Part shown: piece after piece, positions 1-9,584 of the stretch | Position numbering within the stretch: the stretch's first letter is position 1 | How the letters are laid out: each line of letters begins with the position of its first letter | Origin: Alphaproteobacteria bacterium | GTDB lineage: Bacteria; Pseudomonadota; Alphaproteobacteria; DSM-16000; Inquilinaceae | Assembly (NCBI GenBank): GCA_028281925.1 | Contig: JANQIX010000080.1 | Coordinates: forward strand, 1 to 64,000 | Direction: 5' to 3' | Length of the DNA: 64,000 nt | Notes under the pieces: model-generated | The model's database searches: none | Seen by the model: the letters and a program-made list of their open reading frames with translations, nothing else | What the model was told of the DNA's origin: nothing | Program-made: the position numbers and the translations under genes

Positions 1-1794
1 CACGGCAGCGGCGACCGAGGAGGAGATCTCCCTGATCTTCTCGATCCTGGCGCTCATGTCGGCGATCGACTGGACCGCGCCGCCCGTGCGGTCCTGGACC
101 GCCTGGATCTGACCGGCGATCTCTTCGGTGGCCCTGGCGGTCTGGGTGGCGAGGCTCTTCACCTCCGCGGCGACCACGGCGAAGCCCTTGCCGGCGTCGC
201 CGGCGCGCGCCGCTTCGATGGTGGCGTTCAGCGCCAGCAGATTGGTCTGCTCGGCGATGCCGGTGATCAGGCTCACCACCTCGCCGATGCTGTCAGCCCG
301 CTGGGCCAGATTTTGCACCTGCTGATTGCTGGTTTCCGCCGCATCGGCGGCCTGTTCGGCCATATCGGCCTGGCGCTGGACCTGCTGGCTGATCTCGCCG
401 ATTGAGCTGCCGAGTTCCGTCGCTGCAGAGGCCACATTCTCCACGTTGGCCGTCGCTTGCTCCGATGCGCTGGCAACAGTGGTCGACTGCTGGTTGGTCT
501 CGTCGGAGATCGCGGTCAGGGATTCAGCGGTGGACTGCAGCTCCGTCGCCGAGGCGGTGACGCCCTGAACGACATGCCCGACCTTCGCCTCGAAGTCGCT
601 GGCCAGACGTTGCATTGCGGCCCGCTTCTCCTCTTCGGCCTTCCTTTCAGCTTCCTCTTGTTCCACGCGCATGCGTTCGATGCGGATGGCGTTGTCCTTG
701 AACACCTGGACGGCCGCGGCCATCTCGCCGATCTCGTCGTTCTGGTTCTGGGCCGGCACCTCGGCTGAGGTGTTACCGTCGGCGATCTTGCGCATCGCAT
801 CGGTCATGCTGACGACCGGGCGGGAGATGCCGCGGCCGATGACGAAGGCGGCCAAGGCGCCGATGATCAAGGCGATGCTTGCAACGATCAGCATGGTCGT
901 CACCGCGGTTTCCATGGCGGTGGTGGCCTGCGGGCCCAGCGTGTCTTGCTCCTCCTTGATGGCGAGCTTGAAGTCTTCGATTTCGGTGGCGATCTGCGGG
1001 CCGATCACGTCGAGCTGGTCGGCGATGATGGCATTGCGCTCAAGGATGACGTCATACACTTCGGTGAAGGCCGAACGGTATTCGGCGACAAGTGCTTCAA
1101 CTTCAGTCGCCAGGCGTCGGCGCTGCGGGTTCTGCAGGCTGGACTGAAGCGTGGCGGCAGCCGTGCCCAAGGCCTCGAATTCCTGCAGCACCCGCTGATA
1201 CGACGCCTCATCATTGTCGACCAGAAAGCGCATCACATAGAGGCGGCCCAGCAGGAGGTTGCGCAACACGCGGCCGGCATAGACGGCGGCTTCGGCATCG
1301 TCCGCCTCGAAGGCGCTCTCCATGATTTCGGTCAGCTTGCGTTCGATCTGGGGCCCGATCTGATTGAGCTGGCCGTTGACGATCTCATTGCGCCTTTCCT
1401 GCCGACCGACGACATCCTCGAAGTAGCTGGTGTACTCAGCAATCTCGCTTTCGACACCTTGCAGCAGCTGAATGTGCTGGTCTTCGACGACCAGTGTAAT
1501 CGCTTCTCCGATAAGCTCCGCCGTCAGCGCCGCATAGTGGCGGACCTCGTCGGCCTCTTCGGCCGTTCCGCGGATGATGAAGTCTTTCACGTTCATCCGC
1601 GTCATCAGCATATTGGCCTGCACTCGGCCTACCGCATTGGTGGCCCGTGCGAGGCCGCGATACTCTCCAAAGCTCTCGTTTGCGCCGTTGAGGGAGAAAT
1701 AGCCGACGCCACTCGTCACGGCGAGCAGCGTCAAGACGATCGCGAAGCCGGCCCAAATCTTGGCGCCGACCTTCAGGCGCAATCCTTTCGTCAT
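1..1794 (-). CDS. Methyl-accepting chemotaxis protein 1 (3' end outside window)
   Basis: Inner-membrane chemoreceptor that controls CheA through CheW. The ATG at 1794 follows GGAAGGA with 8 bases between. 598 codons are in the window and the C-terminal tail runs off the left edge. Order seen: TM1 (about 11-31), an all-helical periplasmic sensor (about 35-300) resembling helical bimodular (HBM) sensors, TM2 (about 303-328), HAMP, then the methyl-accepting hairpin with tip motif [18 protein letters not shown]. The sensor is almost the same as that of the receptor at 5937-7949, including [20 protein letters not shown]. The HAMP-distal part instead matches the receptor at 2743-4797, as in [11 protein letters not shown]. 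The gene therefore looks like a mosaic of its neighbours. The ligand is unknown; known HBM receptors sense organic acids. Confidence 0.95.
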   Translation of the reverse strand, partial: MTKGLRLKVGAKIWAGFAIVLTLLAVTSGVGYFSLNGANESFGEYRGLARATNAVGRVQANMLMTRMNVKDFIIRGTAEEADEVRHYAALTAELIGEAITLVVEDQHIQLLQGVESEIAEYTSYFEDVVGRQERRNEIVNGQLNQIGPQIERKLTEIMESAFEADDAEAAVYAGRVLRNLLLGRLYVMRFLVDNDEASYQRVLQEFEALGTAAATLQSSLQNPQRRRLATEVEALVAEYRSAFTEVYDVILERNAIIADQLDVIGPQIATEIEDFKLAIKEEQDTLGPQATTAMETAVTTMLIVASIALIIGALAAFVIGRGISRPVVSMTDAMRKIADGNTSAEVPAQNQNDEIGEMAAAVQVFKDNAIRIERMRVEQEEAERKAEEEKRAAMQRLASDFEAKVGHVVQGVTASATELQSTAESLTAISDETNQQSTTVASASEQATANVENVASAATELGSSIGEISQQVQRQADMAEQAADAAETSNQQVQNLAQRADSIGEVVSLITGIAEQTNLLALNATIEAARAGDAGKGFAVVAAEVKSLATQTARATEEIAGQIQAVQDRTGGAVQSIADMSARIEKIREISSSVAAAV

Positions 1795-1890
1795 TGGTGG
1801 ATTCCTTCCGGAAATATTGTATGGGCAGCCAACCGAATTGGAGGTTGCGTATCTAAATAACGTCGACAGCTGAACAAATTGTTAATTAAC

Positions 1891-1917
1891 TTATCGGTTT
1901 GGCGTCTGTCGTGTTTT
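1891..1917 (-). promoter_or_regulatory. Sigma-28 (FliA) type promoter of chemoreceptor 1
   Basis: Read on the minus strand, AAAA (1914-1917), 15 bases, then ACCGATAA (1891-1898) closely match the flagellar consensus TAAA-N15-GCCGATAA. It lies about 95 bases upstream of the receptor ATG at 1794. This predicts expression together with late flagellar genes. No equally good match was seen upstream of the other two receptors. Confidence 0.7.
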
Positions 1918-2043
1918 TCCGCAATGGTTGCGCCTGTTGATCGAAATGCCGACTAAATAAACGGAGAGTTTGACCTGAACCCTATAGGCATTTCGTGATA
2001 ACCGATTGGGGTCCGGATCCGATAATCCGAGGTCAATATTCTA

Positions 2044-2421
2044 TTAGGAGGGGGCTTCCCTTTGCAGCAGACGTCGTACGGTAGCAACCAGGACGCAGCC
2101 GTCGACCGGCTTGGCCAGGCTCTCGTCGGCGCCCAGTTTCTCCGCAACCTCAAGATAGTTGAGGGCTCCGGTCGTCTTACCTGAGATAGCGAGAATCTTG
2201 ATTTCAGGAAAAAGGGTTCGGATTTCGCGAATGGTCTCAAGCCCGTCTTTCACAGGCATGAATATGTCGGTGATCACGACGTCCACGCGGCTCTTGCGCA
2301 GGAAGGCCATACCTTCGTCGCCATCGGCAGCCTCGAAGACCTCGAAGCCCGCTTCTTCCAACGGACGGCGCGAGGCCAAGCGCATGGTGGCACTATCGTC
2401 GATGATGAGAATATATGGCAT
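2044..2421 (-). CDS. Single-domain response regulator (CheY-like)
   Basis: Stand-alone receiver domain of about 125 residues with no output domain. The acidic pair D8-D9, phospho-acceptor D52 (in ITDIFMP), S80 and K104 (in AKPVD) are all present, so it should be phosphorylatable. The ATG at 2421 is chosen because GGGAAGA precedes it and the fold begins at once (MPYILIIDDSATMR). An in-frame TTG at 2466 would only add an uncharged tail. It lies between two chemoreceptor genes on the same strand, so a role in motility output or adaptation is likely but not shown. It could equally serve an unlinked histidine kinase. Confidence 0.88.
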   Translation of the reverse strand: MPYILIIDDSATMRLASRRPLEEAGFEVFEAADGDEGMAFLRKSRVDVVITDIFMPVKDGLETIREIRTLFPEIKILAISGKTTGALNYLEVAEKLGADESLAKPVDGCVLVATVRRLLQREAPS

Positions 2422-2742
2422 CGCTCTTCCCGTTATTTCTCGAGGAGCAGCGTGAGTTCCCCTCAAGGAGACAACAGGCTAGCCAATGGGTACCGCAGCC
2501 AAGCGGCCCGCGCCAATATTATTCTGACGCGCGTTCGGTCTTGCCTTTGCTTCTGCCACTGAGCGGGCTGAATCATTAACCTGAACTCGAATGCATCCAC
2601 ATTCGAGATATTCAGGAATGCTAATTATTGCGGATATGCGCTTGAGATCTTCAGATACAACTTGGAAATCTCAGATGCCCTCGTGCGGCGAGATCGGCGC
2701 GGCCATTCTCCGTGAGCGGCAGGCGGTTGATGGCCGCACCCT
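2422..2742. other. Intergenic region, no gene supported
   Basis: About 320 bases between the response regulator and the end of chemoreceptor 2, noticeably richer in A+T than the flanking genes around 2570-2660. Short frames here have no ribosome-binding site or family resemblance. It probably holds the regulator's promoter, but no convincing -35/-10 pair was picked out. Confidence 0.5.
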
Positions 2743-4797
2743 TTAGGCAGTTCGCACCTGCGTGATGAAGGCGTCCACCTCATTCGACAGGGCATCGGCC
2801 TGAAGCGATAGCTCACGCGCTGCGTCGAGAACCTCGCTCGACCCTTGACCGGCTTCGCCAGCTGCCTGCATCACGCCGGAGATGGCCTCGGACACCTGCT
2901 GCGTGCCCATAGACGCTTCCTGAGCGTTGCGGCCGATTTCCTGCGTCGCCGCGTTCTGTTCCTCGATGGCGGACGCGACGGCAGCGGAGACTTCTCTCAT
3001 CGCAGCGATCTTCTCGTTGATCAGGCCGATTGCGGTGACTGTCGACCCTGTCTGGTCCTGGATCGCCCCGATCTGCTCTGCGATCTGCTCCGTCGCCTTG
3101 GCGGTCTGGGTGGCAAGCGACTTCACCTCGCTGGCCACCACGGCAAAGCCCTTGCCGGCCTCCCCGGCCCGAGCGGCCTCGATGGTGGCGTTCAGGGCCA
3201 GCAGATTGGTCTGTTCCGCAATGCCGGTGATCATGTTGACCACCTCGCCGATGCTGTCGGCCCGTTCCACCAGGCTCTGAACCTGCGCATTGCTGGTGTC
3301 CACCGCGGTTGCCGCCTGTTCCGCCATCTCCGCCTGGCGTTGGACCTGCTGGCTGATCTCGTTGATGGAGGCGCTGAGCTCGTTCGCCGCCGAGGCCACC
3401 GTCTCTACGTTGACCGAAGTCTGCTCTGAAGCACCGGCAACGGTCGTCGACTGGCTGCTGGTTTCCTCCGAGATCGCGGATAGCGATTCCGCGGTCGACT
3501 GCATCTCGGTCGCCGCCGCGGTTACGCCTTGCACGACGTGCCCGACCTTCGCTTCGAATCCGTCGGCCAAGCTGTGCATCGCAGCCCGCTTCTCTTCCTC
3601 TGCGCGTTTCTTCGCTTCCTCCTGCTCTTCATGCAGCCGCTCGATGCGGATGGCGTTCTCCTTGAACACTTGCACAGCCGCAGCCATGTCGCCGATCTCG
3701 TCGCCGCGGTCGCGCGAGGGGACGGAGACGCCATGGTCGCCGCCGGCCAGCGTTTTCATCACACGGGTCATGCCGACGATCGGCACGGCGATGCCGCGCC
3801 CGGTCAGCCAAGAGACAGCCAGACCGACGACGACACCGAGAACGACGACGATCAGGATGGTTGTCTCAGCCGAGATGATGACGTCCATCGTCTCCACCTT
3901 GACGGCCTCTTCGGCCTCGACCATCGCCGTCCGGATCGCTTCGGCATCGCGGATCAGCGCGCCGGACACCTCGACCATCTCTTCATGCACGAGCGTGTCC
4001 AACCGGACCATCTCCTCAAGGAAGCGGTCGAATCCTTCCTCATAAGCGGCGATCAGCGACACCAGCTCGGCTAACAGCTCACGCTCGTGCCCGGTCCGCA
4101 GCAGCCCCTCCAGTTCGGCGAGGTTGGCTTCAAGCTGCGCGAATTCGGCGTGAGCCGTGTCGGCGTACGACCGATCTCGGGAAGTCAGCATGATGTAGGT
4201 GTTCATGCGCGCCAAGAGCGCATGCTCTTTGGCAATGCCGACCAGTGCTACGGCATCGGCGTTGCCTTCCACCGCTGCCGCTTCGCGCAGGCCGTCGAGA
4301 TCCGCGATGATCCCGTTGCCGCTGGGGCGCAGGGTCTCCACCAGCAGCGTCTCCATCTCCGTCTGCAGCAGTTCGGCCTCGTCGAACTCGCCCATGTAGT
4401 GTGCGAATTCCTCGGCAACGCGCTCCGCCTGGCCATGGAGTGCGGGTTCGTGCTCCAGCAGATGCAGCAGTTCGTCCAGGTTCCCTTCCAAACGGACGGC
4501 AGCTGCGCGCACCGCCTGCGCATCGTCTTCGTGGCCCAGCGTGGCGAATTCACGCGCATGCTTGACCAGGAGCAGGAACTCCGTTTCCACCTCGCCGGCC
4601 GCGCTCGCGACCTCCACGTCGTGAGCATAGAGTTCGACGTCGTGGGCCACAGTTGTGAAGCTCAGATAGCTGAAACCGCCGACGCCACCGAGTATGGCCA
4701 GCACAAACAGAAACCCGAACAAGATCTTGCTGCGAACAGAAATCCTGTTCATCAGTCCGCCGGCGGTTCGATTTGCGGCGGTTTCATGAGATCCCAT
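2743..4797 (-). CDS. Methyl-accepting chemotaxis protein 2
   Basis: Chemoreceptor of about 684 residues. The start at 4797 (MGSHETAAN) is chosen because AAGGAA lies 8 bases upstream; the next ATG, 4752 (MNRISVRSK), has no such site, and the frame open upstream to 5037 overlaps the carbonic anhydrase remnant. TM1 is about 22-42, followed by a roughly 270-residue, acidic, all-helical periplasmic sensor unrelated in sequence to those of its neighbours. Then come TM2, HAMP and a complete signalling hairpin with [18 protein letters not shown]. The C-terminus lacks an obvious CheR-tethering pentapeptide. It is probably co-transcribed with the carbonic anhydrase remnant 50 bases upstream. Confidence 0.94.
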   Translation of the reverse strand: MGSHETAANRTAGGLMNRISVRSKILFGFLFVLAILGGVGGFSYLSFTTVAHDVELYAHDVEVASAAGEVETEFLLLVKHAREFATLGHEDDAQAVRAAAVRLEGNLDELLHLLEHEPALHGQAERVAEEFAHYMGEFDEAELLQTEMETLLVETLRPSGNGIIADLDGLREAAAVEGNADAVALVGIAKEHALLARMNTYIMLTSRDRSYADTAHAEFAQLEANLAELEGLLRTGHERELLAELVSLIAAYEEGFDRFLEEMVRLDTLVHEEMVEVSGALIRDAEAIRTAMVEAEEAVKVETMDVIISAETTILIVVVLGVVVGLAVSWLTGRGIAVPIVGMTRVMKTLAGGDHGVSVPSRDRGDEIGDMAAAVQVFKENAIRIERLHEEQEEAKKRAEEEKRAAMHSLADGFEAKVGHVVQGVTAAATEMQSTAESLSAISEETSSQSTTVAGASEQTSVNVETVASAANELSASINEISQQVQRQAEMAEQAATAVDTSNAQVQSLVERADSIGEVVNMITGIAEQTNLLALNATIEAARAGEAGKGFAVVASEVKSLATQTAKATEQIAEQIGAIQDQTGSTVTAIGLINEKIAAMREVSAAVASAIEEQNAATQEIGRNAQEASMGTQQVSEAISGVMQAAGEAGQGSSEVLDAARELSLQADALSNEVDAFITQVRTA

Positions 4798-4847
4798 AAT
4801 CGCGTTCCTTTTCAAACTGTCGGTCGACACTGATTTGATTTGTGGGC

Positions 4848-5315
4848 TCAGCGGGGTGGAGATCGCCGGATCGCCGTCTCGTGTGGGCCGGCCAGGATCG
4901 CTTCCAGCGGAAAACGGTGATTGAGGGGTTGGACCGGCCGAACGTTGCTGGAGAAGCGATCGGCAAACCGGCCGATCAACTGGGCGGACGCCTGAGTTGG
5001 CTGTTTGAAGACCGCCCAGACCATCCGCTTCGAGCAAGGCGGTGTCGTCAGCGAGGTGTCGTACCCGGACAAGACCCGACCTTCGGCTTGAAGATTGTCG
5101 ACCAGGTCGATCGCCGAGTGATGCCCGCCCAGATCAGACACGCCCGAGTTCGGGGACAGGTGGCCACCGTCTTCGGGCGCCCCATTGCATTCGTATCCCC
5201 GATGGTGTGCTTCGGCATCCGATCGGGCGGGTATCGCACGTACCGCCGACAGGCATGTGGGGCGGGCGACGGTCGATGCCGCAAACCCGAGCTTCATGGC
5301 CTGTCTGCGTTTCAT
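4848..5315 (-). pseudogene. Alpha-carbonic anhydrase remnant with internal in-frame deletion
   Basis: The 155-codon frame is recognisable at both ends. A signal-like N-terminus leads into HHRGYECNGAPEDGGHL, which corresponds to HHWGYEG..PE.WG.L of alpha-carbonic anhydrases. The C-terminal part has [19 protein letters not shown] and [11 protein letters not shown], the family's gatekeeper-Thr and C-terminal signatures. About 80-100 residues between them are missing, and these carry the three zinc-binding histidines (HFH...H in the family). Both early tryptophans are also changed (HRG, DGG). Family length is normally about 230-250. It cannot hydrate CO2 as read. There is no stop or frameshift, so a short secreted product is conceivable. 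It lies 50 bases upstream of chemoreceptor 2, on the same strand. Confidence 0.8.
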
Positions 5316-5936
5316 TGCTGCGCGACCTCGTTCGATTAAGTCATGAACGAACGTATACGTGGATCATTAAGACACTTCTAACATTGCAGGTTAGAGTCTT
5401 GATTATCTGAGAAATGGCAAGTGTAACGGGATCGGTTGGCGATCAGCGCACTCGCTTCGGATTAAGTAATTGCAGAAGTTCTTAGAAATCCATATGGAAG
5501 ATTGGTTCTGACTCTTGAAATAACTGCAGGCATGTCTCGCGGAATTGCGTGATATCTGCATAATAATCTATGCCAATATCATAATGTATCGGTTTTTCTT
5601 TGCATGTGATGCGTGATATTCCGGTGAGTGTTTGCCGACTTTTCTCGAGAGAATCGAGGCAGTCATAGATCCTATATCGCGAGCACTTTGCGTCAGCTTG
5701 TCGCATATGCATTCCGCTACGGAATGGCACTGATCATCGACCCGCCTGGCCGACTTTCGCGTCAGCCCCGAAGGTTGGGCTATGGGGTACGAATGCCGTC
5801 GGAAAGCCGCCGTAGGCGGCGGGTCAGCCGGTTGGACCCCATGGATGTTCATTCCGGTCGCATCACACTCCTGGCTCGGTTGGAGATCGCTGCGGGCGGA
5901 AGCGGCGCCGTGTTCGCCCTGTGCTCCGCCTCCCCG
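5316..5936. other. AT-rich intergenic region between chemoreceptor 3 and the carbonic anhydrase remnant
   Basis: About 620 bases, A+T-rich from 5340 to 5700. An 82-codon minus-strand frame (5482-5730, MPFRSGMHMRQAD...) is open but has no clear ribosome-binding site, and its start lies in the inverted repeat CATTCCG-CTA-CGGAATG (5710-5726), so it is not called a gene. The region may hold the promoter for the carbonic anhydrase remnant and chemoreceptor 2. No sigma-28 match was found. Confidence 0.5.
5806..5820 (-). terminator. Candidate terminator after chemoreceptor 3
   Basis: On the minus strand, GCCGCC-TAC-GGCGGC forms a compact hairpin followed by TTT, about 120 bases past the receptor stop. 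The stem is only 6 bp and the T-run short, so this is tentative. Confidence 0.4.
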
Positions 5937-7949
5937 CTATGCGCTCCGAACATCACCCAGGAACTGCTGCACGATGCCCTTCAGCCGGTCGGCCTGCGTT
6001 CCCAGCTCGCCTGACGCGGACCGCACGTCGCCGGCGGAGCCGCCGGTCCGCTGAGCCGCGCTGCTGACGCCAACGATGTTGGTCGAGACATCCTGCGTTC
6101 CCTGTGCGGCCCTCTGGATGTTCCGCGCGATTTCTTGTGTCGCAGCGCTCTGCTCCTCCACTGCCGAGGCAACGGTCGCCGTGATCTCGTCGATCTCCTT
6201 GATGCGGCTGCCGATTCCCTCGATCGCATCGACGGCCGCCTCGGTTGAGGCCTGAACGGCGTTGATCTGCGAGGCAATCTCCTCCGTCGCCTTGGCGGTC
6301 TGATTGGCCAGGTTCTTCACCTCCGAAGCCACCACGGCAAAGCCCTTGCCCGCGTCGCCGGCGCGGGCCGCTTCGATTGTCGCATTCAATGCCAAGAGAT
6401 TGGTCTGCTCGGCGATCGATGTGATCAGGTCCACGACCTCGCCAATGCGCCGCGCCCGATCGGCCAGCTCTTGAACTTGCTGGTTGCTTGCGTCCGCTGC
6501 GCCCACGGCCTTGCCGGCAAGGTCGGTCTGCTGGGTCACCTGGCGGCTGATCTCGGCGATGGAGCTGTTCAGCTCTTCCGTGGCCGTTGCGACCGTCTGC
6601 ACGTTGGTGCTCGATTCCTCCGACGCCGAAGCGACGGCCGCGGCCTGGCTGGTTGCGTCGTCTGCGGCCGACGACAGGCTGTCGGCGGTGGACTGCAGCT
6701 GCGTTGCTGCAGAGGCCAGGGTATCCACGGTACTGCCCACATCGGCATCGAAAGCCGATGTCAGCTGGCTCACGCGTTCGCTCCGGCGGTCGCGGGCTTC
6801 CTGCTCATGCGCCGCGGCGGCGGCCAGCTCTGCGTTGCGGATCATGTTTTCCTTGAAGACCTGTACGGCGGCCGCCATTTCGCCGATTTCGTCCGCCTGG
6901 CCTCGGGCGGGCACGTCCACGGCGGTGTTGCCCTCGGCAATGGTGCGCATGGCGGCAGTCATGCCGACCACGGGCCGGGAGATGCCGCGGCTGATGACAA
7001 AGGCGGCAAGCGCGCCGATCGCGATGGCGACGGCCGCCACCATCAGCATGATGGTCACGGCGTTTTCCATGTCGGCAGTGGCCCGGGGCCCGAGCGTGTC
7101 CTGCTCCGCCTTGATGGCCAGCTTGAACGCCTCGATCTCATCTGCGATTTCGGGGCCAATGACGTCCAGCCGGTCCACGATGATCCCGTTGCGGGCGACG
7201 ATGACATCGTAGACCTCGCCGAAGGCCGCTTCGTACTGCAAGACCAGCTCTTCGACTTCTGATGCAAGGGCGCGGCGCTGTGGGTTCTGCAGGCTTTCCA
7301 GCAGGGTATGGGCGTTTTCCTTCAGAGTCGCGAATTCCTGTATGACGCGCTCGTAGGAGGCATCATCGTTGTCGACCAGGAACCGCATGACGTAGAGGCG
7401 GCCCAGCAGCAGGTTGCGCAGCACGCGGCCTGCATAGACCGCCGCCTCGGCATCGTCCGCCTGAAAGGCACTCTCCATGATCTCGGTCAGCTTGCGCTCG
7501 ATCTGCGGCCCGATCTGGTTGAGCTGGCCGTTGACGATTTCGTCTCTGCGCTGCTGTTGCTCTACGACGTTCTCGAACTGAAGTGTGTACTCAGCAAGAT
7601 CCGCCTTGATCACCTCCAAGAGGGCGATGTGCTCCTCCTCCACAACGACGTTAAGCGCCTCTCCAATCAGCTCGGAGGTCAGCTCTTCGAAGTGCCTCAC
7701 TTCGTCGGCTTCTTCGGCCGTGCCGCGAATGATGAAGTCCTTCACGTTCATCCGCGTCATGAGCATGTTGGCCTGCACGCGACCGATGGCATTGGTCGCG
7801 CGTGCAAGACCGCGATAGGTGTTGAAGCTGCTGTCGGCGCTGTGGAGCGAGAGGTATCCCACGCCGCTGGTGACCACCAGCAGGGCCAGGACAGTGGCAA
7901 ATCCAGCTGCGATCCGACCGCTAATCCTCAGTCGCGTATGCAGTTTCAT
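5937..7949 (-). CDS. Methyl-accepting chemotaxis protein 3
   Basis: Chemoreceptor of about 670 residues. Two ATGs lie 6 bases apart (7955 and 7949). GAAAGG sits only 2 bases before the first but 8 before the second, so 7949 ([11 protein letters not shown]) is preferred. TM1 is about 11-31, the HBM-like helical sensor about 35-300, TM2 about 303-325, then HAMP and a full signalling hairpin with [18 protein letters not shown]. The sensor is a close duplicate of that at 1-1794, but the region after HAMP is distinct (alanine-rich linker, [13 protein letters not shown]). The two receptors may therefore detect related ligands but differ in signalling or adaptation. Confidence 0.95.
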   Translation of the reverse strand: MKLHTRLRISGRIAAGFATVLALLVVTSGVGYLSLHSADSSFNTYRGLARATNAIGRVQANMLMTRMNVKDFIIRGTAEEADEVRHFEELTSELIGEALNVVVEEEHIALLEVIKADLAEYTLQFENVVEQQQRRDEIVNGQLNQIGPQIERKLTEIMESAFQADDAEAAVYAGRVLRNLLLGRLYVMRFLVDNDDASYERVIQEFATLKENAHTLLESLQNPQRRALASEVEELVLQYEAAFGEVYDVIVARNGIIVDRLDVIGPEIADEIEAFKLAIKAEQDTLGPRATADMENAVTIMLMVAAVAIAIGALAAFVISRGISRPVVGMTAAMRTIAEGNTAVDVPARGQADEIGEMAAAVQVFKENMIRNAELAAAAAHEQEARDRRSERVSQLTSAFDADVGSTVDTLASAATQLQSTADSLSSAADDATSQAAAVASASEESSTNVQTVATATEELNSSIAEISRQVTQQTDLAGKAVGAADASNQQVQELADRARRIGEVVDLITSIAEQTNLLALNATIEAARAGDAGKGFAVVASEVKNLANQTAKATEEIASQINAVQASTEAAVDAIEGIGSRIKEIDEITATVASAVEEQSAATQEIARNIQRAAQGTQDVSTNIVGVSSAAQRTGGSAGDVRSASGELGTQADRLKGIVQQFLGDVRSA

Positions 7950-8132
7950 GGCCATGGCCTTTCGATAAAAATCTAAAGGAGCGCGCGAAATGCGTTTCCT
8001 GATGTGAACTCATTAAACCCCAGACTGCAAAGAATCAGTTAATAATCTTCCTAGGTTAGAATTTGTACAACTATGGGACTGCCTTTGTTGGAATAGTGAA
8101 GACTGAGCCCGGATCGACTTTCCGCCACTCCG

Positions 8133-8564
8133 TCACCGGCCGCCCGCCCCTCCCCGGAAGACCAGCTTGGCGCTCGCTGCATAGTTCCAGGCAAAGCTGG
8201 CGACAATCGCCAAGGCCTTGGCGACCATCACGGGCACAACGGATGCCGCGAGCCAGATCGTGAGCGACGACAGAGCGAGCCCGACAGCCGCCACGGCCAC
8301 AAAGCCCACTCCCTTGACCCAGGCGGCGCGTCCTCGCGATCCGTCTGCGAACGTCCAGGTCTTGTTCATCAGGTAGCTGTTGGTCGCGGCGACCAGAAAG
8401 GCTGCGACATGGGACGCAAGAAGGGGCCAGTCCGCCCAAAAGAACAGGCCTGCGAACAAGGCCATGTCGATCGCGGTGTTGGCGACGCCCACCAGGGCGA
8501 ACCGGAACGCCCTGGGCCCATGCGCGGCCAGCCGATCGCGCAGGCCGCCTCCGGTCTCAGTCAT
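8133..8564 (-). CDS. GtrA-like membrane protein (polyprenyl-linked sugar flippase family)
   Basis: 143 residues with four predicted membrane helices and the family pattern FALVGVANTAIDMALF near the N-terminus and NKTWTF after helix 2. GtrA proteins are thought to move polyprenyl-phosphate-linked sugars across the inner membrane for modification of surface glycans. Its start overlaps the end of the GT2 gene by 8 bases, the usual gtrA/gtrB arrangement, which suggests translational coupling. It is the last gene of the minus-strand polysaccharide run. Confidence 0.85.
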   Translation of the reverse strand: MTETGGGLRDRLAAHGPRAFRFALVGVANTAIDMALFAGLFFWADWPLLASHVAAFLVAATNSYLMNKTWTFADGSRGRAAWVKGVGFVAVAAVGLALSSLTIWLAASVVPVMVAKALAIVASFAWNYAASAKLVFRGGAGGR

Positions 8565-9543
8565 CCTTGCCTAAGCCGTAGGTGCGGCCGACCAGATAGG
8601 TGGGGCGCTGCTTGGCCTCGTGATAGAGCCGGCCGAGATACTCACCGATCACGCCAAGACTGATCAGCTGAACACCGCCCAGGAACAGGATCACCACCAT
8701 CAGTGACGCATAGCCCGGCACGTCGATGCCCAGCACAATTGTACGGATGATCAGGAATGCCGCATAAAGGAAGGCGATCAATGCCACGGCGGCGCCGGCA
8801 TAGCTCCACAGCCTCAGCGGTACCGTGCTGAAGCCCGTGATCCCGTCGAGCGCGAAGTTCCAGAGCCGCCAGTAGTTCCATTTGCTGCTTCCGGCCGCCC
8901 GCGCCTCACGGTCATAGGCCACACCCGTCTGGCGGAAGCCCACCCAACTGAACAGGCCCTTCATGAAGCGGTTGCGCTCCGGCAGGCTGCGCAGGGCCTC
9001 GACGACCCGTCGATCCATCAACCGGAAATCGCCGGTGTTCTCCGGGATCGGCAGCGCCGTCAACCGGTTGAACAGGCGGTAGAAGAGCCGCGCCGTCGCG
9101 CGCTTGGCCGGACTGTCGCTGTCGCGCGATCGGCGCACGCCGTAGACGACATCGAACCCTTCCCGCCATTTGCCGACGAAGTCGGCGATCAGTTCCGGCG
9201 GGTCCTGCAGATCGGCATCCATGGGGATCACGGCGTCGCCGACCGCCGCATCCAGACCCGCAGTCAGCGCCTGTTCCTTGCCGAAATTGCGGGCAAGGTC
9301 GATCACCTTGATGCGCGGATTGCGGGCCCGGTGATCCAAGAGCGCCGGCAAGGTGCCGTCCCTGCTGCCGTCATTGACGCAGAGGATCTCGTAATTCCCC
9401 GAAACCGCTTCCAGCACCGGCTCCACCCGCGCGAAGAACGTGTCCAGACCGGCCGCCTCATTGTACATCGGGACGACGACGCTGATCGCAGCCGCTTCCT
9501 GGTTTGGTCTGTCCTCGGTGATGTCGTACGGCCGTGGCTGCAT
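8557..9543 (-). CDS. GtrB/DPM-like family 2 glycosyltransferase
   Basis: 328 residues. An N-terminal GT-A domain has VVVPMYNEA (about 23-31), VNDGSRDGT and the metal-binding MDADLQDPPEL. Two C-terminal membrane helices (about 235-260 and 270-295) follow. This is the layout of polyprenyl-phosphate glycosyltransferases such as GtrB and ArnC, which load a sugar onto undecaprenyl phosphate on the cytoplasmic face. With the overlapping GtrA gene downstream it forms a probable load-and-flip pair. A third, strain-specific transferase (GtrC type) is not visible nearby. The sugar cannot be deduced. Confidence 0.88.
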   Translation of the reverse strand: MQPRPYDITEDRPNQEAAAISVVVPMYNEAAGLDTFFARVEPVLEAVSGNYEILCVNDGSRDGTLPALLDHRARNPRIKVIDLARNFGKEQALTAGLDAAVGDAVIPMDADLQDPPELIADFVGKWREGFDVVYGVRRSRDSDSPAKRATARLFYRLFNRLTALPIPENTGDFRLMDRRVVEALRSLPERNRFMKGLFSWVGFRQTGVAYDREARAAGSSKWNYWRLWNFALDGITGFSTVPLRLWSYAGAAVALIAFLYAAFLIIRTIVLGIDVPGYASLMVVILFLGGVQLISLGVIGEYLGRLYHEAKQRPTYLVGRTYGLGKDD

Positions 9544-9584
9544 GGGTCGAACCTGTGGCGGCGCACCTGGGGGCCGCGATTTTA

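Noticed and set aside
4848..5315. Functional carbonic anhydrase
   Set aside because: The segment with all three zinc histidines is missing and both early tryptophans are changed, so catalysis is not possible.
5482..5730. 82-codon minus-strand frame in the AT-rich gap
   Set aside because: No ribosome-binding site; the start lies within an inverted repeat; no recognisable family. Kept only as a note in the intergenic entry.
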